Origin: Azotobacter vinelandii
Lineage (GTDB): Bacteria > Pseudomonadota > Gammaproteobacteria > Pseudomonadales > Pseudomonadaceae
Assembly (NCBI RefSeq): GCF_001571105.1
Contig: NZ_BCTD01000013.1
DNA: 64,000 nucleotides
Reading direction: 5' to 3' (one strand)
Below the pieces are notes generated by a model that did not search any database, had not been told where the DNA came from, and was given only the letters and a program-made list of their open reading frames with translations. Shown here one piece after another: positions 1 through 8,420 of the stretch (its first letter is position 1; every line of letters starts with the position of its first letter). Both the position numbers and the translations under genes were made by a program.

Positions 1-30
1 CAAGAAAAAGTGACTCGGCCGGGGGGCCGA
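1..30 (-). terminator. possible intrinsic terminator
   Basis: Read on the minus strand, a 6-bp GC stem (positions 15-20 with 25-30, loop GGGG) is followed after five bases by a run of five T. It could end transcripts from the broken dioxygenase-like gene upstream on the minus strand. The stem-to-T gap is longer than usual, so the call is weak. I see no gene between it and position 192. Confidence 0.3.
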
Positions 31-192
31 AACAGGGGCTTTCCGGCTACTCGGCAAGCAGCCCATGCAGCGGAGCCGAAGGCAACGCCGAAACGCCCGA
101 CACACAATCTTTCCAGTCCGGTATCGGGCGGGTATTTCATGCGATTGCCCTGAGCCACACCGGCGTCGGCGGATCGCGCCCACCCTATCCCG

Positions 193-514
193 CTACGACC
201 TCCGCAAATCCAGCGCCAGTCGATCGCCCAGCCATATCGCCCGTTTCGTATGCGCCTCGTATTCGTCCTCCTGCACCGGATGTACCAGGACGGAAAATCC
301 ACCCCTGTTGGCATCCAGCCACGCCACCGCCGCATCTACCGAAGCCTGCTCGATATCGATTTCGAACATCGGCATCGTATGAGGCTCTACGCGCTCGAAT
401 ATGAGCGGCGATATATCGACGATGTAGTCCATCCCCGATCACTCTGTCCCTGAACGCCGCAGCCCCGACACTGTCTTCCTTTTCGAAATAAACATGACAG
501 TGATACAGGCCCAT
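193..514 (-). pseudogene. DOPA 4,5-dioxygenase-like small protein, frameshifted
   Basis: Two adjacent minus-strand reading frames together make one protein of the DOPA 4,5-dioxygenase family (about 105-115 residues, small metal-binding ring-cleaving dioxygenases). The 5' part starts at ATG 514 and carries the family start MGLYHCHVYF. The 3' part, readable from 432, carries PHTMPMFEIDI, WLDANRGGFSVLVHP, and the end WLGDRLALDL. They lie in different frames. The frames join if one base is removed from the four-base C run at 433-436, giving about 106 residues with no gap in the family pattern. Just upstream of the second frame is an in-frame TGA, so that frame cannot start far upstream on its own. 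Either the gene is inactivated by a one-base insertion or the run holds a sequencing error. The substrate in a non-betalain organism is unknown. Confidence 0.65.
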
Positions 515-612
515 GGGACTTTCTCTTCTTCGCGAATGACGCTCGACCGAGCGACGGGCCTCCAGGCCGGCGGCGCGGAGCGCCTTTGCCCGCAACGGCA
601 AGACCGCAACGG

Positions 613-2400
613 TCAGTGCTGCAAATGCCCGTAGAGCTTGGCGTACAGGCCGCCCCCGGCGATCAGTTGGTGGTGGTCGCCCTCCTCGGCGATGCGCCCG
701 TCGTCGAACACCAGCACCCGGTCGGCCTGCTTCACCGCCGACAGGCGGTGGGCGATGATCAGCGTGGTGCGGCCGTGGAGGAAGCGCGTCAGCGCCTGGT
801 GCAGGGCGTATTCGGTGGCCGCATCGAGGGCCGAGGTGGCTTCGTCGAGGATCACCACCTGCGGGTCGGCGAGCACCATGCGGGCGATCGCCAGGCGTTG
901 CCGCTGGCCGCCGGAGAGGCGCACGCCGGAGCGGCCGACCACGCTGTCCAGCCCCTGCGGCAGGGCGCGGACGGTCGCCGCCAGTTGGGCGATCTCCAGC
1001 GCCTGCCAGCAGTCCTCGTCGCTGCGCTCGCGGCCCAGGGTCAGGTTGGCGCGCACCGTGTCGTTGAACAGCGCCGGCTGCTGGAGGACCACCGCGACGT
1101 GCTCGCGCACCCGCTCCAGGCCGATCTCCTCCAGGGTCGAACCACCGAACCGGATGCTCCCCGACTGCGGGCTGTAGAGGCCGAGCAGCAGTTGCACCAG
1201 GGTGCTCTTGCCGCCGCCCGAGGCGCCGACCACGGCGACCTTCTCGCCCGGCGCGATGGACAGGTCGAGACCGTCCAGCACCGGTTCGTCGCGGTAGGCG
1301 AAATGCAGATCGCGCACCTCGATGCCGACCGTGGCGCGTCCCTTGAACGGATCGACGCTGCCGGAGTACTGCGGCTCGTTGGCGCGGGCGAGCAGCTCGT
1401 TGATCCGCGCCAGGGCGCCGCCGGCGGCGTAGAAGGCGTATTGCAGGCCGAGCAGTTGCTCCACCGGGGCGATCATGAACCACAGGTAGCTGAACACCGC
1501 GAGCATCTGGCCGATCGACAGGTCGGAGAACAACACGGTGAGCATCGCCGCGGCGCGGAACACGTCGATGCCGAACTGGAACAGCAGGCCGCTGGCGCGG
1601 GTCGAGGCATCGGTCTTCCACTGCGAGGCGACGGCGCGGTCGCGCACTTCCCGGGCGCGCAGGCCGAGGCGGCCGAGGAAGAAGCCCTGGCGGTTGCCGG
1701 CGCGCACCTCCTGGATCGCCTCCAGGGTTTCGCCGAGCGCCTGGGTGAAGCGCGCGGTGCTGTCGTTTTCCAGCTTCTTCAGGTGCTTGACACGCTTGCC
1801 GAGCAGCACGGTGGCGTAGATCACCAGGGGGTTGAACAGGAGGATCAGCAGGGCCAGTTGCCAGTGCATCCAGATCAGGATCGCCGAGGTACCGGCCAGG
1901 GTCAGGACGGCGACCAGGAAACGGCTCAGGGTGTCGCCGACGAAGGAGTCCAGGGTGTCCAGGTCGGTGACCAGGTGGGCGGTCACGGTGCCGCTGCCGA
2001 GGCTTTCGTATTCGCCCAGGGAGATGCGCTTGAGCCGCTCGATCAGGCGCATGCGCAGGCGATAGACGACATCCTTCGACAGCCGGGCGAACAACCGGGC
2101 CTGCAGCACGCCGAACAGCAGCGAGGCACTGCGCAGCAGCAGGGTCGCCAGCAGCATCAGGCCGATGTAGCCGACCGCACTCTGCCAGGCGGCGGGCAAC
2201 ACCCGATCCATCAGGCGCAACGCCGCATCCCCTTGCCGGAGCAGCACTTCGTCGACCAAAAGCGGCAACAGCAGCGGAATCGGCACGCTGGTCAGGGCCG
2301 CTAGCACGGCGACCAGGTTGGCCAGCATCAGGGCCTTGCGGTGGCGCAGGGCGAGCCGGCGGATCTCCGCCCAGCCCAGGCGATCGGTGGCTTCAGGCAT
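613..2400 (-). CDS. MsbA-like ABC exporter, fused permease and ATPase
   Basis: This is a half-size ABC exporter of 595 residues that would act as a homodimer in the inner membrane. The N-terminal ~330 residues hold the six-helix transmembrane domain. The nucleotide-binding domain follows, with Walker A GASGGGKST at about 392-400, the signature LSGGQ at 495-499, Walker B VVILDEATSALD just after, and the H-loop IIAHRLSAV near 550. All catalytic elements are intact. Such proteins export lipids, peptides or drugs, and the substrate cannot be read from sequence. From memory it matches the PAO1 PA0860 type. Its start overlaps the stop of the DsbA-family gene by 8 bp, so the two are cotranscribed. 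MsbA proper is normally linked to lpxK, which is absent here. Confidence 0.85.
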   Translation of the reverse strand: MPEATDRLGWAEIRRLALRHRKALMLANLVAVLAALTSVPIPLLLPLLVDEVLLRQGDAALRLMDRVLPAAWQSAVGYIGLMLLATLLLRSASLLFGVLQARLFARLSKDVVYRLRMRLIERLKRISLGEYESLGSGTVTAHLVTDLDTLDSFVGDTLSRFLVAVLTLAGTSAILIWMHWQLALLILLFNPLVIYATVLLGKRVKHLKKLENDSTARFTQALGETLEAIQEVRAGNRQGFFLGRLGLRAREVRDRAVASQWKTDASTRASGLLFQFGIDVFRAAAMLTVLFSDLSIGQMLAVFSYLWFMIAPVEQLLGLQYAFYAAGGALARINELLARANEPQYSGSVDPFKGRATVGIEVRDLHFAYRDEPVLDGLDLSIAPGEKVAVVGASGGGKSTLVQLLLGLYSPQSGSIRFGGSTLEEIGLERVREHVAVVLQQPALFNDTVRANLTLGRERSDEDCWQALEIAQLAATVRALPQGLDSVVGRSGVRLSGGQRQRLAIARMVLADPQVVILDEATSALDAATEYALHQALTRFLHGRTTLIIAHRLSAVKQADRVLVFDDGRIAEEGDHHQLIAGGGLYAKLYGHLQH

Positions 2401-3025
2401 GGGCGGCCCGCTCCAGCCAGCGCTCCAGCAGGGGCGCCAGACGCTCCAGCGGCTGGTGGCCGTTGGTCAGCAGGGCGAGCATGCCGTTACGCTCGGCCAA
2501 CAGGGTCGGAAAACCGGCGATGCCGAGCCGCTCGACCCAGGCGAAATCGGCGCAGGTGGCCTCCCGCTGCTCGGCGCTGTCGAAGGCTTCGGCGAAGCAG
2601 CAGCGGGCGAAGCCGGCGGCTTCGGCCAGCTCCAGCAGGACGCGGGCATGGGTCACGTCGCGGCCTTCCAGGTAGAAGGCCCGCTGGATCAGCCGCGCGA
2701 GATGCGCCACCCGCCGCGGCGCGAGATGACGCGCTACCACCAGCGCGCGGCAGGCCGGCTCGGTGTCGTAGACCATGCCCTCGGGCAGCCCCGCGTCGAA
2801 GTTGAAGGGCTGGCCGGTGCCGGCGTGCACGGCCTGCCAGTGGGCGAGAATGCGCGCGCGGGTCGGCTCGCCGAGCGGCGAAGTCTCCCGGCGCAGGCCG
2901 CCGACCACCCAGTCCAGCCGCACGCCTGCCCGCGCCGCCCGGCTGGCCAGTTCCTTGACCACCGGGGCGAAGCCCCAGCACCAGGAACACATGGGATCCA
3001 TTATATAGAGCAGGCGCTCACTCAT
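2393..3025 (-). CDS. DsbA-family thioredoxin-fold protein
   Basis: A 210-residue protein of the DsbA/FrnE-like family (COG3531 type). The redox motif C-S-W-C sits at residues 13-16, directly after the first beta strand, as expected for a thioredoxin fold, and the rest fits the inserted helical domain. There is no signal peptide, so it should act in the cytoplasm, unlike classical DsbA. Its partner is unknown. Translation is coupled to the ABC exporter by an 8-bp overlap. The PA0858-type neighbourhood (BolA, this protein, exporter) is conserved in Pseudomonas as far as I recall. Confidence 0.8.
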   Translation of the reverse strand: MSERLLYIMDPMCSWCWGFAPVVKELASRAARAGVRLDWVVGGLRRETSPLGEPTRARILAHWQAVHAGTGQPFNFDAGLPEGMVYDTEPACRALVVARHLAPRRVAHLARLIQRAFYLEGRDVTHARVLLELAEAAGFARCCFAEAFDSAEQREATCADFAWVERLGIAGFPTLLAERNGMLALLTNGHQPLERLAPLLERWLERAAHA

Positions 3026-3117
3026 ACGAACTCCGTAGCGCTTCGGAGGATGGGTTTGATCGTAGCCAGCCGGACCGGGGCATGGCCCGCAGCCGGCGAA
3101 AAAGCTGTCGATGACTG

Positions 3118-3147
3118 AAAACGGCTGCGCCGGCGGGCGCCGGCGCA
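3118..3147 (-). terminator. intrinsic terminator after bolA
   Basis: A perfect 9-bp stem TGCGCCGGC/GCCGGCGCA (3126-3134 with 3139-3147, loop of four) is followed on the minus strand by GCCG and TTTT. It lies 65 bp past the bolA stop and would end the DUF2059-bolA transcript before the DsbA-family gene. Confidence 0.55.
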
Positions 3148-3211
3148 GGCTGGAGTGTACCGCAGCGGAGGCGGCCGGGCGGACTGCGGCAAACTGCCGC
3201 CTCTCGCTTCC

Positions 3212-3520
3212 TCAGCGGTCGTGCTTGCTGCCGCCGGCGCAGAGCGGCGAATCCGGTGCGCCACCGCGCAGCACCCACTCCTCGGGGGTATAGGTGTGCA
3301 GCGCCAGGGCGTGCATCTGCCCCATCAGTTCGCCGAGGACGGCGTAGACCTTCTGGTGGCGCTTCACCTCGCCCAGGCCGGCGAACTGCGGACTGACGAT
3401 CACCGCCTTGTAGTGGGTCTCCAGGCCGCGACTGTGCATGTGGCTTTCGTCGAGCACCTGCAGATGGGTGGGCTCCAGGGCGGCCAGGGCGCTCTCGATG
3501 CGCTCGATCTTGGCGGTCAT
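3212..3520 (-). CDS. bolA: BolA family protein
   Basis: A 102-residue BolA protein. The BolA core is visible as SHMHSRGLETHYKAVIVSPQF followed by GLGEVKRHQKVYAVLGELM and a C-terminal HTYTPEEW. The conserved histidines that coordinate a [2Fe-2S] cluster with monothiol glutaredoxins are present. In E. coli, BolA acts on morphology and stress responses and works with Grx4. I chose ATG 3520 because it overlaps the stop of the preceding DUF2059 gene (ATGA, 3517-3520) and gives the usual family length. A longer in-frame extension on the minus strand has no family resemblance. Confidence 0.9.
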   Translation of the reverse strand: MTAKIERIESALAALEPTHLQVLDESHMHSRGLETHYKAVIVSPQFAGLGEVKRHQKVYAVLGELMGQMHALALHTYTPEEWVLRGGAPDSPLCAGGSKHDR

Positions 3521-4017
3521 TTCTTGGTTCCTCCCAGTTCCTTCTGCATTTCGTCGAGCAACCGGTTCACCTCCGGTACCGCCTTCTCCAGCGCCGCCTG
3601 GGTCATCTGCGCCGATTGCGCGGTGAGCGCCGGCATGCTCTGCAGAACCTTCTGGCCCAGCGACGATTGATAGAACACGAGCAGTTCCTTCATCTCGCTT
3701 TCGTTGAAGGTGGAGGTGTAGAGCCTGACCATATCGGGCTTGAGCCTGTCCCAGCCGACCGCCTTGTCCAGCGCGGTGTTGGCCCGGGCCTGGTAGCGCT
3801 CGAGCAGCGACTGCTTGCTCTGCGGCGCCTTGGCCTCGGCGAAGCGCTGGGCGAACATCTGCTGTACCTGGGCGTAGACGGGCACGGTCAGTTTGTCGGC
3901 GCGCACCACCTGGAGGAACTTTTCCGCAGCGGCGGCATGGCTGGCGGCGTCGGCCAGTGCCTGGCCGCTGGCGCAGAGCAGCAGGCTGGCGGCGCAGAGC
4001 ACTCGAAAACGGGACAT
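3517..4017 (-). CDS. DUF2059 periplasmic protein
   Basis: A 166-residue protein with a clear Sec signal peptide (MSRFRVLCAASLLLCASGQALA, cleavage after ALA near residue 22). The mature part is helical and matches DUF2059, including a segment where residues like LYTSTFNESEMKELLVFYQSSLGQ form the family's best-kept block. The function is unknown; the family is periplasmic in proteobacteria. It is the first gene of a two-gene unit with bolA (ATGA overlap). Its leader contains a terminator-like hairpin (separate entry). Confidence 0.8.
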   Translation of the reverse strand: MSRFRVLCAASLLLCASGQALADAASHAAAAEKFLQVVRADKLTVPVYAQVQQMFAQRFAEAKAPQSKQSLLERYQARANTALDKAVGWDRLKPDMVRLYTSTFNESEMKELLVFYQSSLGQKVLQSMPALTAQSAQMTQAALEKAVPEVNRLLDEMQKELGGTKK

Positions 4018-4040
4018 TCGGACATCCTTCTAGACAAGGC

Positions 4041-4061
4041 AAAAAAGGGGGGAAGGCCCCC
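4041..4061 (-). terminator. terminator-like hairpin in the DUF2059 leader
   Basis: On the minus strand GGGGG-CCTT-CCCCC is followed directly by TTTTTT (T run at 4046-4041), a good intrinsic terminator shape. It ends only 23 bp before the DUF2059 start codon at 4017. Just upstream is a 16-bp perfect palindrome (4060-4075). It may stop antisense transcription coming from fumC or act as an attenuator. Confidence 0.5.
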
Positions 4062-4197
4062 GACGGGCCCGTCGGCCGGGACGTGCGGCCGGGCCTCTTC
4101 GGCCGGCCCATTCTGCGCCCAAGCCGGTGGGGGCTCAAGGGAAGCCCCAGCGGCGTCTACACTTCGTTGGACTTCAACGTTCGTGGAGACCTGTCGC

Positions 4198-5592
4198 ATG
4201 AGTCGCACCGAAACCGACAGCCTGGGGCCGATCGAGGTTCCCGACGAAGCCTACTGGGGTGCCCAGACACAGCGCTCGCTGATCAACTTCGCCATCGGCC
4301 AGGAGCGCATGCCGCTCGCCGTGCTGCACGCCCTGGCGCTGATCAAGAAGGCCGCCGCCCGAGTCAACGACCGCATCGGCGAGCTGCCGCCGGAAATCGC
4401 CCGGCTGATCGAGCAGGCCGCCGACGAGGTACTCGCCGGCCAGCACGACGGGCAGTTCCCGCTGGTGGTCTGGCAGACCGGCAGCGGCACCCAGAGCAAC
4501 ATGAACGTCAACGAAGTGATCGCCGGGCGCGCCAACGAGCTGGCCGGCGGCCCGCGCGGGGGCAAGAGCCCGGTGCACCCCAACGACCACGTCAACCACG
4601 GGCAGAGTTCCAACGACTGCTTTCCCACCGCCATGCACATCGCCACCGTGCAGGCCGTGCAGCGGGAATTGCTGCCGGCGGTCGAGGAACTGGCCGCGGC
4701 TCTCGACAGCCAGGCGAAGCGCCATGCGCATCTGGTCAAGACCGGGCGCACCCACCTGATGGACGCCACGCCGGTGACCTTCGGCCAGGAACTCTCGGCC
4801 TTCGTCGCCCAGCTCGGCCTGGCCGAGCGGGCCATCCGCGCCGCGCTGCCGGCGGTCTGCGAGCTGGCCCAGGGCGGGACCGCGGTCGGCACCGGGCTGA
4901 ACGCGCCGCACGGCTTCGCCGAGGCGATCGCCGCGGAACTGGCCGCCCTCTCCGGCCTGCCCTTCGTCTCGGCGCCGAACAAGTTCGCCGCCCTCGCCGG
5001 CCACGAGCCGCTGGTGCACCTTTCGGGCGCCCTGAAGACCCTGGCGGTGGCGCTGACCAAGATCGCCAACGACCTGCGCCTGCTCGGCTCCGGTCCGCGC
5101 GCCGGCCTCGCCGAGGTGCGCCTGCCGGCCAACGAGCCGGGTAGCTCGATCATGCCCGGCAAGGTCAACCCGACCCAGTGCGAGGCCCTGGCCATGCTCG
5201 CCTGCCAGGTCATGGGCAACGACAGCACCATCGCCTTCGCCGCCAGCCAGGGGCACCTGCAGCTCAACGTCTACAAGCCGGTGATCATCCACAACCTGCT
5301 GCAATCCGTGCGTCTGCTCGCCGACGGTTGCCGCAACTTCCGCGAGCACTGCATCGAGGGGCTGGAGCCGGACCCGCGACGGATGAGCGAGCACCTCGAG
5401 CGCAGCCTGATGCTGGTGACCGCGCTGAACCCGCACATCGGCTACGACAAGGCCGCGGAAATCGCCAAGAAGGCCTACGCCGAAGGCACCACCCTGCGCG
5501 AGGCCGCCCTGGCCCTCGGCCACCTCAGCGGCGAGGAGTTCGACGCCTGGGTGCGTCCGCAGGACATGCTGGAAGCCGGCCGGCACGACTGA
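4198..5592 (+). CDS. fumC: class II fumarate hydratase
   Basis: A 464-residue class II (iron-independent) fumarase, which interconverts fumarate and L-malate in the TCA cycle as a cytoplasmic homotetramer. Visible signatures are GSGTQSNMNVNEVIAGRAN near residue 100, HPNDHVNHGQSSND near 130, TGRTHLMDATPV near 185, and the superfamily signature GSSIMPGKVNP near 318 with the active-site serine loop. Start at ATG 4198 gives MSRTETDSLGP, the usual family start. From memory it resembles the P. aeruginosa fumC2 (PA0854), which sits beside the same DUF2059-bolA genes. It is divergent from DUF2059. Confidence 0.95.
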   Translation: MSRTETDSLGPIEVPDEAYWGAQTQRSLINFAIGQERMPLAVLHALALIKKAAARVNDRIGELPPEIARLIEQAADEVLAGQHDGQFPLVVWQTGSGTQSNMNVNEVIAGRANELAGGPRGGKSPVHPNDHVNHGQSSNDCFPTAMHIATVQAVQRELLPAVEELAAALDSQAKRHAHLVKTGRTHLMDATPVTFGQELSAFVAQLGLAERAIRAALPAVCELAQGGTAVGTGLNAPHGFAEAIAAELAALSGLPFVSAPNKFAALAGHEPLVHLSGALKTLAVALTKIANDLRLLGSGPRAGLAEVRLPANEPGSSIMPGKVNPTQCEALAMLACQVMGNDSTIAFAASQGHLQLNVYKPVIIHNLLQSVRLLADGCRNFREHCIEGLEPDPRRMSEHLERSLMLVTALNPHIGYDKAAEIAKKAYAEGTTLREAALALGHLSGEEFDAWVRPQDMLEAGRHD

Positions 5593-6020
5593 AGGCCGTC
5601 CCGGCGACCGCGCTCCGTGGACGCTCCAGCCGCCGCGGGGCACGGTTCCTCCCAGCGCAGATCATCATTTCGTCACTACTCCGTCATAGGCTACCCCACG
5701 TCTCCCTAACACGCCCGGAAGCCAGCCACGCGCCCCCCGTGGTCCGGCGCCGGCAGCCGAGCCTATTCGCCATCGCGGCACATGGAGCAGCCATGTCCAA
5801 TCATGTCCCGTCGGCCCCGCCGACACTCAGCGGCCCGGGCGTCGTGCCCGACGGCGCGCGACCGGCCCGCCCGACCGCCGGAACCGCCGGGCGCCCTTGA
5901 ACCCCGTTCCCCTGCCGGCACGGCCCTTCCCGGCGCCATGGCTTTCCCGGCGCCGAGGAGCGTCGCCGGACCGGCAGGCCAGTCCCATAGCCATTGCATG
6001 CCCTACCGGGAAGACTTCCC
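5593..6020. other. intergenic region, no gene seen
   Basis: This stretch of 428 bp separates fumC from the PPK2 gene. No reading frame shows family resemblance or a good ribosome binding site. It must contain the ppk2 promoter, but I cannot place -35/-10 boxes with confidence. Confidence 0.5.
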
Positions 6021-6938
6021 ATGACCGACGCAAAAATAGATCCGACCGATGACCTGTCCCGGCAACTCCATGCCGAGATGCTCGACGCCCTCGACGAAGA
6101 GCTGGAAATGGAACTCGACGACCAGCGCCTGGACGCGCTGGTCGCCGGCACCGACGAGAACCGCGACCTCGACCGGCGCCTCTACTTCAGGGAACTGCTG
6201 CGACTCCAGGCCGAGCTGGTCAAGCTCCAGGACTGGGTCCAGCACAAGAAACTCAAGCTCGTGGTGCTGTTCGAAGGACGCGACGCCGCCGGCAAGGGCG
6301 GGGTCATCAAGCGCATCACCCAGCGCCTGAACCCGCGCGTCTGCCGCGTCGCCGCGCTGCCCGCGCCGAGCGAGCGCGAGCGCACCCAGTGGTATTTCCA
6401 GCGCTACGTGTCGCATCTGCCGGCCGGCGGCGAGATCGTGCTGTTCGACCGCAGTTGGTACAACCGCGCCGGCGTGGAACGGGTGATGGGCTTCTGCAAC
6501 GACGAGGAATACGAGGAGTTCTTCCGCAGCGTCACGGAATTCGAAAGAATGCTGGTCCGCTCCGGCATCATCCTCGTCAAATACTGGTTCTCGATCACCG
6601 ACGACGAGCAGCAGAAACGCTTCCTGATGCGCATCCACGATCCGCTCAAGCAGTGGAAGCTGAGTCCGATGGACCTGGAGTCGCGCCGCCGCTGGGAACA
6701 TTACACCCGCGCCAAGGAGGTCATGCTGGAACGCTCCCACATCCCCGAGGCGCCCTGGTGGATCGTCGAGGCGGTGGACAAGAAAAGGGCGCGTCTGAAC
6801 TGCATCCACCACCTGCTCGGCCAGGTGCCTTACAGCGAGATCGAGCGCCCGGCCATCATCCTGCCCGAACGGGTCTACCACCCGGACTATGCGCGCAACC
6901 CCCAGGCGAAGGAAATCTTCGTGCCGGCGGTGTATTGA
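6021..6938 (+). CDS. ppk2: polyphosphate kinase 2 (single-domain PPK2)
   Basis: A 305-residue single-domain PPK2, which moves phosphate between inorganic polyphosphate and nucleoside diphosphates in the cytoplasm. The P-loop EGRDAAGKGG has its lysine at residue 92. The Walker B block VLFDRSWYNRAGVE follows near 145, and the lid region and the C-terminal PWWIVEAVDKKRAR block are intact. Length and the single domain fit class I enzymes, which mostly make GTP/ATP from the diphosphates or the reverse. The N-terminal ~60 residues are acidic. Start at 6021 was preferred over ATG 5994 because GGGAAG precedes it and the protein begins with the usual acidic leader. A second polyphosphate kinase (PAP) lies 1.5 kb away on the other strand. 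Confidence 0.9.
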   Translation: MTDAKIDPTDDLSRQLHAEMLDALDEELEMELDDQRLDALVAGTDENRDLDRRLYFRELLRLQAELVKLQDWVQHKKLKLVVLFEGRDAAGKGGVIKRITQRLNPRVCRVAALPAPSERERTQWYFQRYVSHLPAGGEIVLFDRSWYNRAGVERVMGFCNDEEYEEFFRSVTEFERMLVRSGIILVKYWFSITDDEQQKRFLMRIHDPLKQWKLSPMDLESRRRWEHYTRAKEVMLERSHIPEAPWWIVEAVDKKRARLNCIHHLLGQVPYSEIERPAIILPERVYHPDYARNPQAKEIFVPAVY

Positions 6939-7037
6939 TCGCGAGCCGAAAGGGGCTGCCGATCCGGCGCGGGCGGCCCGCGCCGGTCTCGCCGCGGTGG
7001 CCGGAAGGCGCCGCCGGCGGCCGGTCCCGGCCGCGCT

Positions 7038-8072
7038 TCAGAAACGCCAGACCATGCCCCCGCCGATGACGTGCAGGGTACTGCTGGGCGGCTCGGCGGA
7101 CAGGATGCCGTCGTTGCGCGTCCGGCCGTTCTGCCGCGACTCCGCTTCGCCCAGCCAGATCAGGCTGTAGCCGAGCTGCAACTCCACCCCCTGATCCATC
7201 CGGTAGCTCAGCCCGGCGGCCAGGCGCAGGTTTTCCGGCAACGGGTCGTCCAGATTGCGCTGGTCGCCGGGCAAGGGCGACGAGTCGTAGCTCAGCCCCA
7301 TGCTCCAGTGCAGATGCTCGCCGAGTTGCTGTTCCGCGCCCAGGGCGAGGCGCCAGGTGTCGCGGTACTGGTGTGCGCCACCGACGCTCGCGGCAGCCGG
7401 GCTCGGCGCCTCGCCCTCGGACCGTTGCAGGGCGCTCCAGCCCATCCAGCCGAGGCTGGCCGACAGCATCCAGCCACTGTCCAGCCGGTGGGAAATGCTC
7501 GCGGTGACGCTGTCCGGCGCCCGCGCCTCGGCGATCGTCCGGTTGGTTTCCGGACGTCCGCGGGCGACGTTCGCCACAGGATCGGCGACGCCGGCACGCT
7601 CGTCGAGATTCAGTTCGTAGCCGCTGGCGTAGGCCAGCCCCAGCCAGGTGCTGTCGCTCACCCGGTACAGCAGGCCCAGATTGAGGCCAGCGCCGGTGTC
7701 GCTATCCAGGTAGGCCGGAGGCGCATCGGCCGGAGCGCCGCCGGGACGGATCACAGCGCCCTGGACGAGGCGCGCGCCGATACCGATGGAAAGCGCATCG
7801 TTGAGCCGGTAGGCGAAAGTCGGCTGCAGGGTCAGTCCGCGCAGTCCGGGTTCGGCGACCAGGCGGCCGGCACCCTGCCCGCTGCCGTTCGCCACGGCCA
7901 TTCCCATTCCGGCGGCCATGACGGGATTGGCCGCCGGCGGAACGGCCGCGCCGGAACCGGAGGCGACCGGAGCGCTGCGACCGGCAGCGACGGAGAATCT
8001 GGAATCATCCGCCCAAGCGGTGCCAGCGGCACCGAGCAGGGCGAGCCCGAACAGAACCTGACGGGTTGGCAT
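7038..8072 (-). CDS. FadL/OmpP1-family outer membrane porin, short form
   Basis: A 344-residue outer membrane protein of the OmpP1/FadL/TodX family, which passes long-chain fatty acids or hydrophobic compounds across the outer membrane. It has a signal peptide (MPTRQVLFGLALLGAAGTAWA), alternating beta-strand patterns through the whole length, and a C-terminal phenylalanine typical for Bam substrates. It is shorter than classical FadL (about 420-450 residues). The family's N-terminal hatch region seems reduced: the mature start reads DDSRFSVAAG and soon enters the barrel. Start at 8072 was chosen for its AGAGGTGG ribosome site and the signal peptide. It is flanked by polyphosphate kinase genes on both sides but shares no operon with the plus-strand one. 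Confidence 0.75.
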   Translation of the reverse strand: MPTRQVLFGLALLGAAGTAWADDSRFSVAAGRSAPVASGSGAAVPPAANPVMAAGMGMAVANGSGQGAGRLVAEPGLRGLTLQPTFAYRLNDALSIGIGARLVQGAVIRPGGAPADAPPAYLDSDTGAGLNLGLLYRVSDSTWLGLAYASGYELNLDERAGVADPVANVARGRPETNRTIAEARAPDSVTASISHRLDSGWMLSASLGWMGWSALQRSEGEAPSPAAASVGGAHQYRDTWRLALGAEQQLGEHLHWSMGLSYDSSPLPGDQRNLDDPLPENLRLAAGLSYRMDQGVELQLGYSLIWLGEAESRQNGRTRNDGILSAEPPSSTLHVIGGGMVWRF

Positions 8073-8420
8073 GGCTAGCCACCTCTCGCATCCATCCGAC
8101 TGTTGAGGGGGGTACCAGCCGTGCGGACTGAGCGGTCTTGGCCAGGGCGATGCGGCAAGCCCACCGGCCCTTCCCGGAAATCCTCCCGGACACGGACTGG
8201 CAGTCCGTCGACCTCGTGTGGGCAAGTCATTGGCGGGGCGATATCGCCTTGCCATGTCCAGCGTCAGTCAACCCGCGTAAGCATAGTTGCCGGACGAACG
8301 TCCCACTGGCAGGCCGGAGCCAGCCCAGCGGCCTCGATCGCAGGTAGACGGGCTGGCCGTTCGTCGGCACGCGAACGGGGGGACGGATATCGGATGGACG
8401 GCGCTGGAAAAGGCGGCGCC
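8073..8420. other. intergenic region between porin and pap, no gene seen
   Basis: About 350 bp hold the porin's promoter. I see only short inverted repeats and no reading frame with family resemblance. A terminator with a T run after pap is not evident, so pap and the porin may be partly cotranscribed. Confidence 0.4.

Noticed and set aside
586..2304. Long plus-strand open frame (572 codons) opposite the ABC exporter
   Set aside because: It is the mirror of a high-GC gene, rich in Gln/His/Arg/Ala with no family motif; the minus-strand exporter explains the region.
5994..6020. Upstream ATG as the PPK2 start
   Set aside because: It adds MHALPGRLP without a ribosome site; ATG 6021 has GGGAAG upstream and the expected N terminus.
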